64,000 bases of DNA from Desertivirga xinjiangensis (GCF_024436435.1 NZ_JAFMZP010000003.1:124001-188000); one strand, 5' to 3'. Positions 1-8,765 are shown, numbered from the stretch's first letter. Numbers and translations: made by a program. Notes: generated from the letters alone by a model not told the origin.

Positions 1-59
1 ACGACCCCTGCCTTCATCGGTGATCGGGAACCTGATCCGGGTAATGCCGGCGTAGGGAT
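1..59 (+). promoter_or_regulatory. TPP (thiamine pyrophosphate) riboswitch, 3' part, cut by window edge
   Basis: Positions 28-58 match the conserved 3' half of the THI element: the GAACCTGATCCGGGTAA core, the GCCGG arm and the closing GCGTAGGGA. The 5' strand of the P1/P2 stems lies before the window. THI elements bind TPP and repress downstream genes when the cofactor is abundant. In Bacteroidota they often precede TonB receptors for thiamine, which fits the gene at 157. Confidence 0.93.
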
Positions 60-69
60 AGGTAGCTAG

Positions 70-94
70 TTTGCGTAGTCCCCTTTTACGCAAA
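70..94 (+). promoter_or_regulatory. hairpin after the TPP riboswitch, possible expression platform
   Basis: TTTGCGTA (70-77) can pair with TACGCAAA (87-94), followed by a weak T-rich stretch (AATTTGAATTTT). It sits between the riboswitch aptamer and the start codon at 157, where an attenuator stem would be expected. The U-tract is poor, so control of translation rather than of termination is equally possible. Confidence 0.45.
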
Positions 95-156
95 ATTTGA
101 ATTTTAGGATGAAGGCATCAAAGGATAGCTTCATTACCGTTTAAAACAATTATTAA

Positions 157-2607
157 ATGAAAAAGATTTACATGCTTGCCTTAATGGCAATGCTGATTCC
201 ATTTCTGGCTTCGGCTCAACTCTCTATTACTGGTAAAGTCATTGATCAGGCAACAAACCAACCACTAGCCGGTGCAAGTGTAAGCAACGGATCTATATCT
301 GTACAAACAGATGTTTCAGGGAAATTTGCAATTAATGACCTTCAGGAAGGCAGGTATACGTTAAGAGTGAGCTTCGTGGGATTCAACTCATGGACAACTA
401 CTTTTAACCTCAACCGTGACAGAGATTTCGCCATTTCTTTGGATCGAATCTCCATTTCAGCGGAGGAGGTTATCGTGAGGGCTACCAGGGCCTCCGTGAG
501 TACACCTACCACTTTCAAAAACCTCAGCAAGGCAGATCTTGAAAAGAACAACTTAGGACAAGACCTCCCATACCTTCTTAACCAAACACCTTCTGTTGTA
601 GTCAGCTCAGATGCCGGAAGTGGAATTGGTTATACAGGAATCCGGATAAGGGGGAGCGACCCAACAAGAATAAATGTGACCATAAACGGGATTCCTTACA
701 ATGACCCTGAAAGTCAGGGAACATTCTGGGTAAACCTCCCTGACTTCGCCTCTTCAGTCGATAACATTCAAATACAACGAGGGGTTGGCACGTCGACAAA
801 TGGCGCCGGTGCTTTTGGCGGGAGCTTAAATATTCAGACAACCACAAGGAATGATACGGCATATGCCGAACTAAATAACTCTATAGGATCGTTTGCCACA
901 CGAAAACACACCTTAAATTTTGGTACAGGCCTGATTTCAGGGAAATACACTCTGGATGGGCGGTTATCAAACATTGCTTCAGATGGATACATTGACAGAG
1001 GAACGTCAGACCTTAAATCTTTTTTTATCAGCGGGGCGTATTATGGTAAGAACAACCTTCTGAGAGCAAACGTATTTTCAGGCGACGAAAAGACGTTCCA
1101 GGTATGGAATGGTGTGCCCGAGGCAAAATTGAAAGGCGATAACGATGCACTTTTGACTCACTATTATAACAATATTGATTACCTGTATTACACCACCGAA
1201 GACTCTGTAAATCTCTGGGATTCTGACAAAAGAAAATACAGCCAGTTTACTTATGAGAACCAAACGGATAATTACAAACAAACACATTATCAATTACTAT
1301 ATAACCAAACAATAAACCCGGAGCTTAGCTTAAATTCAGCACTGCATTATACCAGAGGCCGGGGATATTTTGAAGAGTTTAAAAATAAAGAAACATTCGA
1401 GGGATATGGGTTAAACCCTTTGGATTATGGAGCTACTGCAGGCCAGGAAACCGACCTGATAAGAAGAAGATGGCTAGACAACGATTTTTATGGAGTTACG
1501 TGGTCGCTGAACTATATCCCTGTATCGGACTTTAATGTAACCTTTGGGGGTGCATATAATGAATACGATGGAGATCACTTTGGCGATGTAATTGCTGCGC
1601 CCCAGTTAGGGCTTCGTTCCATAAAAAACAAGTATTATGACGGCAACGGATTTAAAAAAGATCTCAACTTTTACCTTAGGACTGAGTTTGTGGCCGGAAA
1701 GACGCGCTTTTATTCGGACTTTCAATACCGTTATCTTGACTATTCGATCACAGGAACCGATAAAAACCTTGTAAATCATAATTTGAATAACTTTCACGAA
1801 TTCTTCAATCCGAAAGTGGGTGTAAGTTATCAGCCTGGCAAAAGCTCAAGCATTTACGCCTCGCTTGCAGTCGCAAACAAAGAGCCTAACCGGGACGATT
1901 ACATTAATGCCATTGCGGGTGAACAACCTAAGTCCGAAAATCTGAAAAATGTCGAAGCTGGATATCGCTTCAATAGTTCGAAAGTCCGGGCAGGACTAAA
2001 TTTATATGGTATGTTTTACAAAGACCAATTGGTTTTAACAGGTAAGATCAATGATGTAGGTGAATATATACGCCTGAACGCAGCAAACAGCTCTAGATTA
2101 GGAGTTGAGTTTGACGGCAGATGGAATATCAATCATTCTCTGTCGTGGGCAGCAACCGCAACGTTGAGCCGCAACAAAATTAAAGACTATACTGAGTACA
2201 TGGACGATTATGACAATGGAGGCCAGGCAGTTAAAACATATCACGATACTGACATTTCATTTTCTCCATCATTTATAGGCTCTAATGAACTTGCCTACCG
2301 CCTAATGAAGAATGCCGAACTAGCCATTCTTTCAAAATATGTGAGCAAGCAGTATCTGGATAATACTTCACATGACGACCGCAGTCTGGATGCTTTTTTT
2401 GTAAACGATCTACGCATACGTTATAATACGTCATTCAAAAAAATCAAGAACATTGGACTAACCCTACTGGTAAACAACATTTTAAATGAGAAATATGAGT
2501 CAAATGGCTATTCTTACACGTATCTCTATGGCCAGCCAATTACCGAAAACTTTTACTTTCCTCAAGCGGGAACAAACTTCCTCCTGTCATTGAGTCTTAA
2601 ACTCTGA
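157..2607 (+). CDS. TonB-dependent outer-membrane receptor, probable thiamine receptor
   Basis: An 816-residue outer-membrane receptor. Residues 1-20 form a signal peptide ending SAQ. Residues about 22-90 are a carboxypeptidase-regulatory-like beta domain (ITGKVIDQATNQPLAGA). The plug follows at about 105-230, with the RIRGSDP and RGVGTSTNGAGAFGGSLN motifs, then a 22-strand-type barrel ending in a hydrophobic C-terminus. Its position directly behind a TPP riboswitch suggests the substrate is thiamine or a thiamine phosphate, as for the riboswitch-controlled receptors known in Bacteroidota. Energy would come from TonB-ExbBD encoded elsewhere. A terminator-like hairpin follows at 2623. Receptor family is certain; substrate is inferred from context only. 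Confidence 0.9.
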   Translation: MKKIYMLALMAMLIPFLASAQLSITGKVIDQATNQPLAGASVSNGSISVQTDVSGKFAINDLQEGRYTLRVSFVGFNSWTTTFNLNRDRDFAISLDRISISAEEVIVRATRASVSTPTTFKNLSKADLEKNNLGQDLPYLLNQTPSVVVSSDAGSGIGYTGIRIRGSDPTRINVTINGIPYNDPESQGTFWVNLPDFASSVDNIQIQRGVGTSTNGAGAFGGSLNIQTTTRNDTAYAELNNSIGSFATRKHTLNFGTGLISGKYTLDGRLSNIASDGYIDRGTSDLKSFFISGAYYGKNNLLRANVFSGDEKTFQVWNGVPEAKLKGDNDALLTHYYNNIDYLYYTTEDSVNLWDSDKRKYSQFTYENQTDNYKQTHYQLLYNQTINPELSLNSALHYTRGRGYFEEFKNKETFEGYGLNPLDYGATAGQETDLIRRRWLDNDFYGVTWSLNYIPVSDFNVTFGGAYNEYDGDHFGDVIAAPQLGLRSIKNKYYDGNGFKKDLNFYLRTEFVAGKTRFYSDFQYRYLDYSITGTDKNLVNHNLNNFHEFFNPKVGVSYQPGKSSSIYASLAVANKEPNRDDYINAIAGEQPKSENLKNVEAGYRFNSSKVRAGLNLYGMFYKDQLVLTGKINDVGEYIRLNAANSSRLGVEFDGRWNINHSLSWAATATLSRNKIKDYTEYMDDYDNGGQAVKTYHDTDISFSPSFIGSNELAYRLMKNAELAILSKYVSKQYLDNTSHDDRSLDAFFVNDLRIRYNTSFKKIKNIGLTLLVNNILNEKYESNGYSYTYLYGQPITENFYFPQAGTNFLLSLSLKL

Positions 2608-2622
2608 TAAACGACCTCCTTT

Positions 2623-2650
2623 AAAAGCCGACCCCTGAGCCGGCTTTATT
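2623..2650 (+). terminator. probable intrinsic terminator after the TonB receptor
   Basis: AAAGCCG (2624-2630) pairs with CGGCTTT (2641-2647), followed by ATT. The T-tail is short, so read-through into the phosphatase gene is possible. Confidence 0.55.
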
Positions 2651-2719
2651 GCTTGGATCTAAATGATTTAACATCAGGATCATACTTAATTATTCACATT
2701 TTATTATCTTTCCGGCCAC

Positions 2720-4375
2720 ATGAAACTTAGAAATTATTTATTGCTTGGCTGTATATGCTTTTGTACCCAGGCATTTTCACAAAAGAAACAAGAGTCTTTG
2801 CCGCGCCCCAAACTGGTTGTGGGCCTTGTGATCGATCAAATGCGCTGGGATTACCTATACCGTTATTATGAGCGATACAACAACGATGGCTTTAAGCGTT
2901 TGCTTAATGAAGGATTTTCATACGAAAACACGTATATTCCTTATATCCCTACTTATACTGCAATAGGCCATTCAACGATCTATACCGGATCAGTACCAGC
3001 TATTCATGGTATAGCCGGAAATGAATGGATTGAGCAAAGCAACGGTTACAAAATGTATTGCACTGAAGACAGCTCGGTTGAATCCGTAGGCACTAGTTCT
3101 TCGGCCGGAAAGATGTCACCACGGAACCTTCTTGTAACAACAGTTACTGATGAATTAAAACTGGCAACGAACTTCCGGTCCAAAGTGATCGGCGTCGCGT
3201 TGAAAGATCGTGGTGGAATATTACCTGCAGGGCATTCGGCAAATGCAGCTTATTGGTTTGATGACTTGACAGGAAACTGGATCAGCAGTACTTACTATAT
3301 GAAAGCCTTACCGCAGTGGGTTCAAGAACATAACAACCTGCGGTTGCCTGAAAAGTATCTGAAAAAGTGGGAAACACTATATCCTATCGACACCTATTTA
3401 CAAAGCTCCAAAGACAATTCACCCAATTATGAAGGAAAATACAAGGGTGAGGAAGCTCCAGTATTTCCACACGATATGCCCAACTTCAGAGGAAGTTCGT
3501 GGGGAACTTTTCGCAGTACACCTTTTGCAAATACCTTAACCCTAGATTTTGCAAAAGCCATAGTTCAAAATGAGGCAATGGGAAAAGATGAGATTACCGA
3601 TTTTCTCGCGGTAAGCATTTCTTCCACGGATTATCTTGGGCACCAGTTCGGACCAAACTCTATTGAAATAGAAGACACCTATTTACGCCTGGATAAAGAC
3701 CTGGGAGAATTTCTTAGATATCTTGACAAAACTGTAGGAAAAGGAGAATACACCATATTTCTTTCTGCTGATCATGGTGCGGCACATAACCCCAGCTTTC
3801 TGCAGGATAATAATATTCCTGCAGGCTTTTGGTCAGGTTCAAACGGCCCGAAAAATGATTTGAAAGAGATTAACAGTCTTCTAGACAAAAAATATAAAGC
3901 AGATAAAATAATTCGCGGAGTATCTAACTATCAGGTAAGTTTCAATTATCCTTTAATAGAAGAAAAAGGACTAGACTTAACAGCTATCAAAAAAGATGTA
4001 ATAAACTACTATAAAAAGCAGGCCGGCGTAGCATATGTGGTTGATGTAAAAAATATCGCGAACGAACCAATTCCAGAAATCATTAAAACCAAAATAATAA
4101 ATGGCTTTTATGAAAAGAGGAGTGGAGAAATCCAAATTATCCTGGAACCGGGCTGGTACCAGGCCAGTGGCAAAATTAACCCTGGGACAACACATGGAAC
4201 CTGGAATGCTTATGACACTCATATTCCATTCGTGCTTTCAGGATGGGGGATTAAACAAGGCAAATCTAACAAGACTTATTATATGACGGATATAGCTGCT
4301 ACACTTGCTGCTTTGCTACGAATTCAGGAACCAAATGGCAATATAGGAAATGCAGCTTCAGAAGCTTTGAAATAA
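2720..4375 (+). CDS. PafA-like alkaline phosphatase (phosphomonoesterase)
   Basis: A 551-residue secreted enzyme of the alkaline phosphatase superfamily, closest in features to PafA of Flavobacteriia. A signal peptide covers residues 1-20 (ending AFSQ). Metal and catalytic positions are visible: Asp39 in VIDQMRWD, the Thr nucleophile in PTYTAIGHS (probably Thr80), the LKDRGG segment with Lys162 and Arg164 (the PafA-type phosphate contacts that mark monoesterases), SSTDYLGH, SADHGAAH and GTTHGTWN. It should strip phosphate from small phosphoesters in the periplasm. Its stop codon overlaps the start of the ThiE-like gene (TAATG), and the locus is thiamine-related, so hydrolysis of thiamine phosphates before uptake is a reasonable but unproven role. 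General phosphate scavenging is the alternative. Confidence 0.9.
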   Translation: MKLRNYLLLGCICFCTQAFSQKKQESLPRPKLVVGLVIDQMRWDYLYRYYERYNNDGFKRLLNEGFSYENTYIPYIPTYTAIGHSTIYTGSVPAIHGIAGNEWIEQSNGYKMYCTEDSSVESVGTSSSAGKMSPRNLLVTTVTDELKLATNFRSKVIGVALKDRGGILPAGHSANAAYWFDDLTGNWISSTYYMKALPQWVQEHNNLRLPEKYLKKWETLYPIDTYLQSSKDNSPNYEGKYKGEEAPVFPHDMPNFRGSSWGTFRSTPFANTLTLDFAKAIVQNEAMGKDEITDFLAVSISSTDYLGHQFGPNSIEIEDTYLRLDKDLGEFLRYLDKTVGKGEYTIFLSADHGAAHNPSFLQDNNIPAGFWSGSNGPKNDLKEINSLLDKKYKADKIIRGVSNYQVSFNYPLIEEKGLDLTAIKKDVINYYKKQAGVAYVVDVKNIANEPIPEIIKTKIINGFYEKRSGEIQIILEPGWYQASGKINPGTTHGTWNAYDTHIPFVLSGWGIKQGKSNKTYYMTDIAATLAALLRIQEPNGNIGNAASEALK

Positions 4376-5010
4376 TGAAAAAGTATATTTCCAAATTTCA
4401 TTACTTATCCCAGGATTTGCCTGGAAGAAGCCACATTGATCAGGTGCAGCTCGCATGCCAATCAGGGGCAAACTGGATCCAATATCGGTGTCTAACAAAA
4501 AATGATGAGGATCTCCTAAATGAGATGCTCATCATTGCTTCGATTTGTGATGACTGGGGTGCCACGCTCATCGTTACTGACCATATCCATCTGATCGATA
4601 AAGCTGATGTACAGGGAGTACATATTGAGGATATGCAGGCAGATTTCAACGCTATCAGGGCTAGCATCGGGCCTGATAAAACACTTGGTGCCTCCGCAAA
4701 TACATTCGATGATATTCAACGAATTGCAAAAAGCGGCGTGGTTGATTACATTGGTTGCGGACCGTACTCCATAACATTAACTAAACCTAACGACTATCCT
4801 CTTCTAGGTATAGAAGGCTATAAAACAATGATCGGAGAAATGATGAGGGCCGGCATAGATATCCCGATCCTTGCAGTTGGAGGAATCAGATTAGAGGATA
4901 TCGAACCATTAATGCTTACAGGTGTTTTTGGAATAGCTGTATCCTCGGCAATTAATTTGGCCGAGAACCCGGGCAAAACACTCAAAGAAATTTATAACCA
5001 ACTTATCTAG
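4375..5010 (+). CDS. thiE: ThiE/TenI-like thiamine phosphate synthase
   Basis: A 211-residue TIM-barrel protein of the ThiE family, which couples HMP-PP and the carboxythiazole phosphate to thiamine phosphate. ThiE marks seen: LIVTDHIHL (metal Asp), GVHIEDMQAD (second acidic metal site), GASANT, DYIGCGPYSITLTK (phosphate loop), ILAVGGI and GIAVSSAI. One difference: the pyrophosphate-binding QLRxK motif reads QYRCLTK (36-42), with the Lys displaced by two residues. The start overlaps the phosphatase stop by one base, so the two are translationally coupled. Bacteroidota often carry a second ThiE copy in the main thi operon; this one could be a specialised copy or a TenI-like thiazole tautomerase. 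Confidence 0.8.
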   Translation: MKKYISKFHYLSQDLPGRSHIDQVQLACQSGANWIQYRCLTKNDEDLLNEMLIIASICDDWGATLIVTDHIHLIDKADVQGVHIEDMQADFNAIRASIGPDKTLGASANTFDDIQRIAKSGVVDYIGCGPYSITLTKPNDYPLLGIEGYKTMIGEMMRAGIDIPILAVGGIRLEDIEPLMLTGVFGIAVSSAINLAENPGKTLKEIYNQLI

Positions 5011-5095
5011 GTAGTTGCTTATTTTTCCGCATTATAAACCGCATCTGCAAACAAAAATCTAAACTGAATTAATTTCAGTTCGTTACATTTGAAAC

Positions 5096-5662
5096 ATGTC
5101 GTCACATCATATAGTCCGCGAGAAACAAGAGCCGGCTTTACTTATTATGAGCCTTAAGGGCTTCAACTATGAAAATCTTGGGCAATTACTTGAGTGGAGT
5201 CCGACAGTTGTGGTAAACGAACACGAATATGAAAACATTGATTCCCTGGGCATTAAAATAGACGCAGTAGTCAGCTCGGAGCTTTCTCCCGATCTCCAGG
5301 ACAACACACTGGTTATTCACACAGAAGGAAGTCCTTTACAGGACGCCCTAAAATTTCTGGTAGGAGAGCAATATCCAACAGTGAATATCATTACCGATAC
5401 TTTTTCAGCGAAGGATTATGCTTTGTATGTTGGTAGAATTAATCTCGTGGCTTTAACCCCCAAAAACCGAATTTTCCCGGTACAGTCTGGTTTCAGCAAG
5501 TGGAAAGCCAAAGATGAGGAAATTGAAATTCTTCTTGAAGCAAAAGATCTGAAGACATTCGGCCTGATACAGCAAAGTGATCATATCTTCAAAACAGAAA
5601 AAGACGGATTCTATACAATTTCTTTCAATCAGAACTTTACCTTTTTAGCCGAAAGATTATAG
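5096..5662 (+). CDS. thiamine-pyrophosphokinase-like protein, apparently catalytically degenerate
   Basis: A 188-residue protein. The N-terminus (SSHHIVREKQEPALLIM, then LGQLLEWSPTVVV) closely resembles, from memory, the N-terminus typical of Bacteroidota thiamine diphosphokinase, which makes TPP from thiamine and ATP. The shared pattern continues with LGIKIDAVVSSE, PLQDALKFLV, the NRIFPVQSGF segment and a C-terminal beta-sandwich-like tail. Expected active-site motifs are altered: the GDFDS-type Asp motif is replaced by SSELS, the KTDLEKAL-type segment lacks its Asp, and the GRxDHTxxN segment is absent. It may be a non-enzymatic paralogue (TPP or thiamine sensor/binder) or a redundant decayed copy. 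Its location beside thiE supports the thiamine link. The gene is convergent with the M28 peptidase, one base apart. Confidence 0.7.
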   Translation: MSSHHIVREKQEPALLIMSLKGFNYENLGQLLEWSPTVVVNEHEYENIDSLGIKIDAVVSSELSPDLQDNTLVIHTEGSPLQDALKFLVGEQYPTVNIITDTFSAKDYALYVGRINLVALTPKNRIFPVQSGFSKWKAKDEEIEILLEAKDLKTFGLIQQSDHIFKTEKDGFYTISFNQNFTFLAERL

Positions 5663-5663
5663 C

Positions 5664-6980
5664 TCATTCGTTCTGAATCTTAGTTATTCTTTTTGGAGTA
5701 TCCTGTCCGCTAATGATACTTTGTGAACTCACAGCAATCGCTTTTATAGTCGACAAAATATTTTTCATATCAAGGGTTTCAATTTCATCATCAACAGTAT
5801 GATAAAACCTGTCCGTATCTATCTGATCTGTCGAAATTGTATGTGCCGGCACTCCGAGCGCTGCAAGACTTGCGTTATCGCTCCTGTAAAAAAGCTGCTG
5901 TTGGGGATAGGGGTCCGGATAAAATCTAAATGTACTTCCCTTCAGGTTTGTTTGTAAAATTCGACCGAAGTCTGATCGTTCGAAACCTGTTATAAACGCA
6001 GCGTTTTTCCCGAACTTAGATTCCTTGCCAATCATTTCAATATTGAACATAGCAATCACTTCCTCCGGATTTATTTGCTTAGAAAAATATTCAGAACCCT
6101 TTAGTCCGGCTTCCTCTGCAGTGAATGCCACAAAGACTAAGGTCCGTTCATTGTTATTTAGGTTTTTATAATAACGCGCCAGGGAGATGACTGCTGTTAT
6201 TCCAGAAGCGTCGTCATCGGCCCCGTTAGCAATTGAATCACCAGCTGAAGACTGTACGATTCCTAAATGGTCGTAGTGGCCTGAAAAGATGACAAGTTCT
6301 TTAGACCTACTTTTCCCGGGAATTATACCTGCGACATTGAACAATGTCTCTTTTTTGATCACATTGCTATAGCTAACCTCAAAACAGCTAACCATTTCTG
6401 ACTCACCCAAAATGAACACTGCAGCATGCCCCGCAGGCTCCTGCACAATCCTTTCTTGCATATAATGCGTTCTGAAACGCTTAAAGGAATCAAAAAACTG
6501 CCTGTCTACATAAACCAATGCAGGTGTCTTTAACTGCATGATCTCCTTGTATCGCTCTATAAATGACTGCCCGGATCTTATATACTGGATGTTAGTGTCT
6601 TCAGAGTTTCTCCAGTCGAGAGACTCTACATCACTTACAATAAATACATCCTGGTTTTCTACAGGACTTCCGTTTATCTTCACATTCAATTGACCCGGGG
6701 CAATCCTATTCATCGGAAATTCCTGCCTGAACGATTGACTACCTTTATAAGTTTGCAAACCAATAGCTCCGAACTCTTTTTCGATAAATGTTGCTGCTTT
6801 CTCAATTCCAGGACCAGATAAGCCCCTTCCTTGCATATCGTCTGCCGCCAGTATTCTGATCACCCGCTCAATATCGTTTTGCCTGATAACATGCAAAGGT
6901 TGTTTTACAGCGCATGAGGTAACTAACAACGCCATGCAAATAATCTGAATGAACTGTTTCTTTGATCTGCTTACTCCCAT
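5664..6980 (-). CDS. M28-family zinc metallopeptidase, lipoprotein
   Basis: A 438-residue protein with a lipoprotein signal (hydrophobic stretch, then LLVTSC with Cys23). The C-terminal half is an M28 aminopeptidase domain: SGHYDHLG (Zn His and Asp), NGADDDASG (bridging Asp), FTAEEAGLKGSEYF (catalytic Glu pair) and FYHTVDDEIETL (last Zn His). The middle part resembles a PA-like insert. It should remove N-terminal residues from peptides in the cell envelope. The start overlaps the end of the DUF4407 gene by ten bases, so both are probably one transcription unit. Confidence 0.92.
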   Translation of the reverse strand: MGVSRSKKQFIQIICMALLVTSCAVKQPLHVIRQNDIERVIRILAADDMQGRGLSGPGIEKAATFIEKEFGAIGLQTYKGSQSFRQEFPMNRIAPGQLNVKINGSPVENQDVFIVSDVESLDWRNSEDTNIQYIRSGQSFIERYKEIMQLKTPALVYVDRQFFDSFKRFRTHYMQERIVQEPAGHAAVFILGESEMVSCFEVSYSNVIKKETLFNVAGIIPGKSRSKELVIFSGHYDHLGIVQSSAGDSIANGADDDASGITAVISLARYYKNLNNNERTLVFVAFTAEEAGLKGSEYFSKQINPEEVIAMFNIEMIGKESKFGKNAAFITGFERSDFGRILQTNLKGSTFRFYPDPYPQQQLFYRSDNASLAALGVPAHTISTDQIDTDRFYHTVDDEIETLDMKNILSTIKAIAVSSQSIISGQDTPKRITKIQNE

Positions 6981-8089
6981 GAGTAGTCCCTTAACTCTGC
7001 CGCTGATTTACCTTTTATTATCTTTTTTTGTTTGTCAATTTCAGTTTCAACCCTAGTATCGAGGATGCCGTCTGAAACCGCAAGATCAACATCCTTATCT
7101 TTGTAAGAGCCATATACTGCAGATTCCTCTACATTCTGTAAAGCGATGTCGTAAGGACCCTTATTGCTCATTAGTTTAACGAAAACAGGAAGGCACTCAA
7201 AAAGGATAAATAGCAAACCTATGAAGGCTATAGCCAGGTAAGTTCCAACGTCCCGGCTTCCATCAGCGTTAAAACTAAGCTGCCCTAGAGCCCAGTTCCG
7301 GTCTGCAAAACCAGCTACATTGGCTAAACTGTCTAACTGCTTGCCACTGAACATTTTTTCATCAGCCAGACCATCAAGGCCCTTCCGCCTGTTAATGAAC
7401 TCTTCAACTTTCGAGATCTCAGCTCTAACCGATTCAAGCCGTTGAATTTTCTGGTTTAATACTGCTTCTTTCTGTTTGGCATAGGTTCCATATCCCACCT
7501 GACCTGATGTCTGGTTGGTTTTATCTCCAAAAATTTCCTGATTTAACTGAAAGCGCGAACGGTTAATGTCTCTTTCCAGGGAGTCTTTTTCAGATTTCAA
7601 ATCGGCAGCTCTTCCTAACTCAAGGCTATATTTACGTAGAAAGGTATTATTAAGCGTGTCAATCTTTGACCGCTGACCGTTCAAATAGCTTGTCTTTAAT
7701 TTCTGACGAATTTCTTTATCAAAAATTTTAAGCTCCAAAGGTCTCGAAATCACAATGCCTATCATTATCGCCAGCAAAATACGAGGCGTTGCCTGTAGGA
7801 TCTGCAGATTAGTGGAGCCACTTTTACTGATACTCGAGACTATATACCGGTCCATATTAAATATGGCAAGTCCCCATAATAAACCGAAAATAACCGAAAA
7901 AAAGACCGCTGCTGAGCCGCCAGAAAAAACGAAGTACATGGCATAGCCGCCAGACAACGCTGCAAATAGTGCCGTAAAAAAAATGGTGGCACCAATACCA
8001 ACATATTTATTATGTTCTGTAGGAAATCTTTTCAAAGTACCAACGTGCGCGCCGGAACAAAACCAAAAGAAATCAGTAATTTTCTTCAT
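6971..8089 (-). CDS. DUF4407 membrane protein with coiled coil
   Basis: A 372-residue protein of the DUF4407 family. The N-terminus (MKKITDFFWFCSGA) leads into four predicted membrane helices at about 28-50, 54-75, 80-100 and 110-130. A long charged coiled-coil-like segment follows (about 140-260), then a last membrane helix (LAIAFIGLLFILFECLPVF) and a hydrophilic tail. Function is unknown; the topology suggests an inner-membrane scaffold with a large soluble helical domain. It is upstream of, and overlaps, the M28 peptidase gene. Confidence 0.85.
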   Translation of the reverse strand: MKKITDFFWFCSGAHVGTLKRFPTEHNKYVGIGATIFFTALFAALSGGYAMYFVFSGGSAAVFFSVIFGLLWGLAIFNMDRYIVSSISKSGSTNLQILQATPRILLAIMIGIVISRPLELKIFDKEIRQKLKTSYLNGQRSKIDTLNNTFLRKYSLELGRAADLKSEKDSLERDINRSRFQLNQEIFGDKTNQTSGQVGYGTYAKQKEAVLNQKIQRLESVRAEISKVEEFINRRKGLDGLADEKMFSGKQLDSLANVAGFADRNWALGQLSFNADGSRDVGTYLAIAFIGLLFILFECLPVFVKLMSNKGPYDIALQNVEESAVYGSYKDKDVDLAVSDGILDTRVETEIDKQKKIIKGKSAAELRDYSWE

Positions 8090-8178
8090 TAAAAGGTTGA
8101 AAATATATGTTATAGAACGCCTTCATAGGCTAGTTGTTACAAGTTAAAGTAAAAAAATTGTTTGATCACTTATAGGGC

Positions 8179-8209
8179 TTTATGCAATACTTATTAGTGA
8201 CTATCTTTG
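8179..8209 (+). promoter_or_regulatory. Bacteroidota-type promoter for the rhodanese gene
   Basis: TATCTTTG (8202-8209) matches the -7 consensus TAnnTTTG, with TTTA 19 bases upstream at the -33 position. Transcription would start near 8215, which supports the ATG at 8228 rather than an in-frame codon at 8207. Confidence 0.65.
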
Positions 8210-8227
8210 ACTTTTAGAATTGACATT

Positions 8228-8545
8228 ATGAAAGAGATATCTGTAGAAGAATTAAAGCAGAAAATAGATAGTGGAGAAGATTTTCAATTAGTTGACGTAC
8301 GTGAAACTTTTGAATATGAGGTATCCAACCTGGGTGGCGAAAACATTCCACTTGCGGGAGTTTTGATAGAGTCAGATAAAATTGCTACCGATAAACCAGT
8401 AATTGTTCAGTGCCGGAGTGGTAAAAGAAGTGCAGCGGCAATTATGCAGTTGGAACAGCAGTTAGGTTATGATAACCTTTATAACCTTGAAGGGGGAATA
8501 CTTGCCTGGAAAGAGAAGTTTGACCCAGGCATGACCGTTTACTAG
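8228..8545 (+). CDS. rhodanese-like sulfurtransferase domain protein
   Basis: A 105-residue single rhodanese domain. The catalytic loop is VQCRSGKRS, with the active Cys; the FQLVDVRETFEYE and GGILAWKEKF segments are the family's usual start and end. It may transfer persulfide sulfur to thiophiles or protein acceptors in the cytoplasm. No signal peptide is seen. The start at 8228 was chosen because a good -7 box occupies the upstream in-frame start. A small membrane protein gene follows after 7 bases. Confidence 0.88.
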   Translation: MKEISVEELKQKIDSGEDFQLVDVRETFEYEVSNLGGENIPLAGVLIESDKIATDKPVIVQCRSGKRSAAAIMQLEQQLGYDNLYNLEGGILAWKEKFDPGMTVY

Positions 8546-8552
8546 CAACACA

Positions 8553-8744
8553 ATGGCTTCAAAGGTCTTCTTAAACGTATTGTACAATCTTTCTATCATT
8601 GTATTTGCACTCTGCCTGTTTTGGGGGTTTAACAATAGCAATTATACTTTATGTGCAGCTTGCGCGTCGGGTATAATCCTGATAGCTTATTTTAAGTACA
8701 GGTTAATAAAACAAGTTAAGGAACTAACTAAAAAGCGCCGTTGA
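8553..8744 (+). CDS. small two-helix membrane protein (DUF6358-like)
   Basis: A 63-residue protein with two hydrophobic helices (about 8-25 and 30-48) and a basic C-terminus (LIKQVKELTKKRR). It resembles, from memory, the DUF6358 family of Sphingobacteriaceae; the function is unknown. It follows the rhodanese gene by 7 bases, and its stop codon lies in the loop of the terminator at 8732, so rhodanese and this gene probably form a two-gene unit. Confidence 0.75.
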   Translation: MASKVFLNVLYNLSIIVFALCLFWGFNNSNYTLCAACASGIILIAYFKYRLIKQVKELTKKRR

Positions 8745-8760
8745 GGCGCTTTATTTTTTA
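8732..8760. terminator. intrinsic terminator shared by convergent genes
   Basis: AAAGCGCC (8732-8739) pairs with GGCGCTTT (8745-8752), followed by ATTTTTTA. An A-run before the stem lets it work for the minus-strand nuclease gene as well. The stop codon of the small membrane protein lies in the loop. Confidence 0.85.
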
Positions 8761-8765
8761 TCGGA

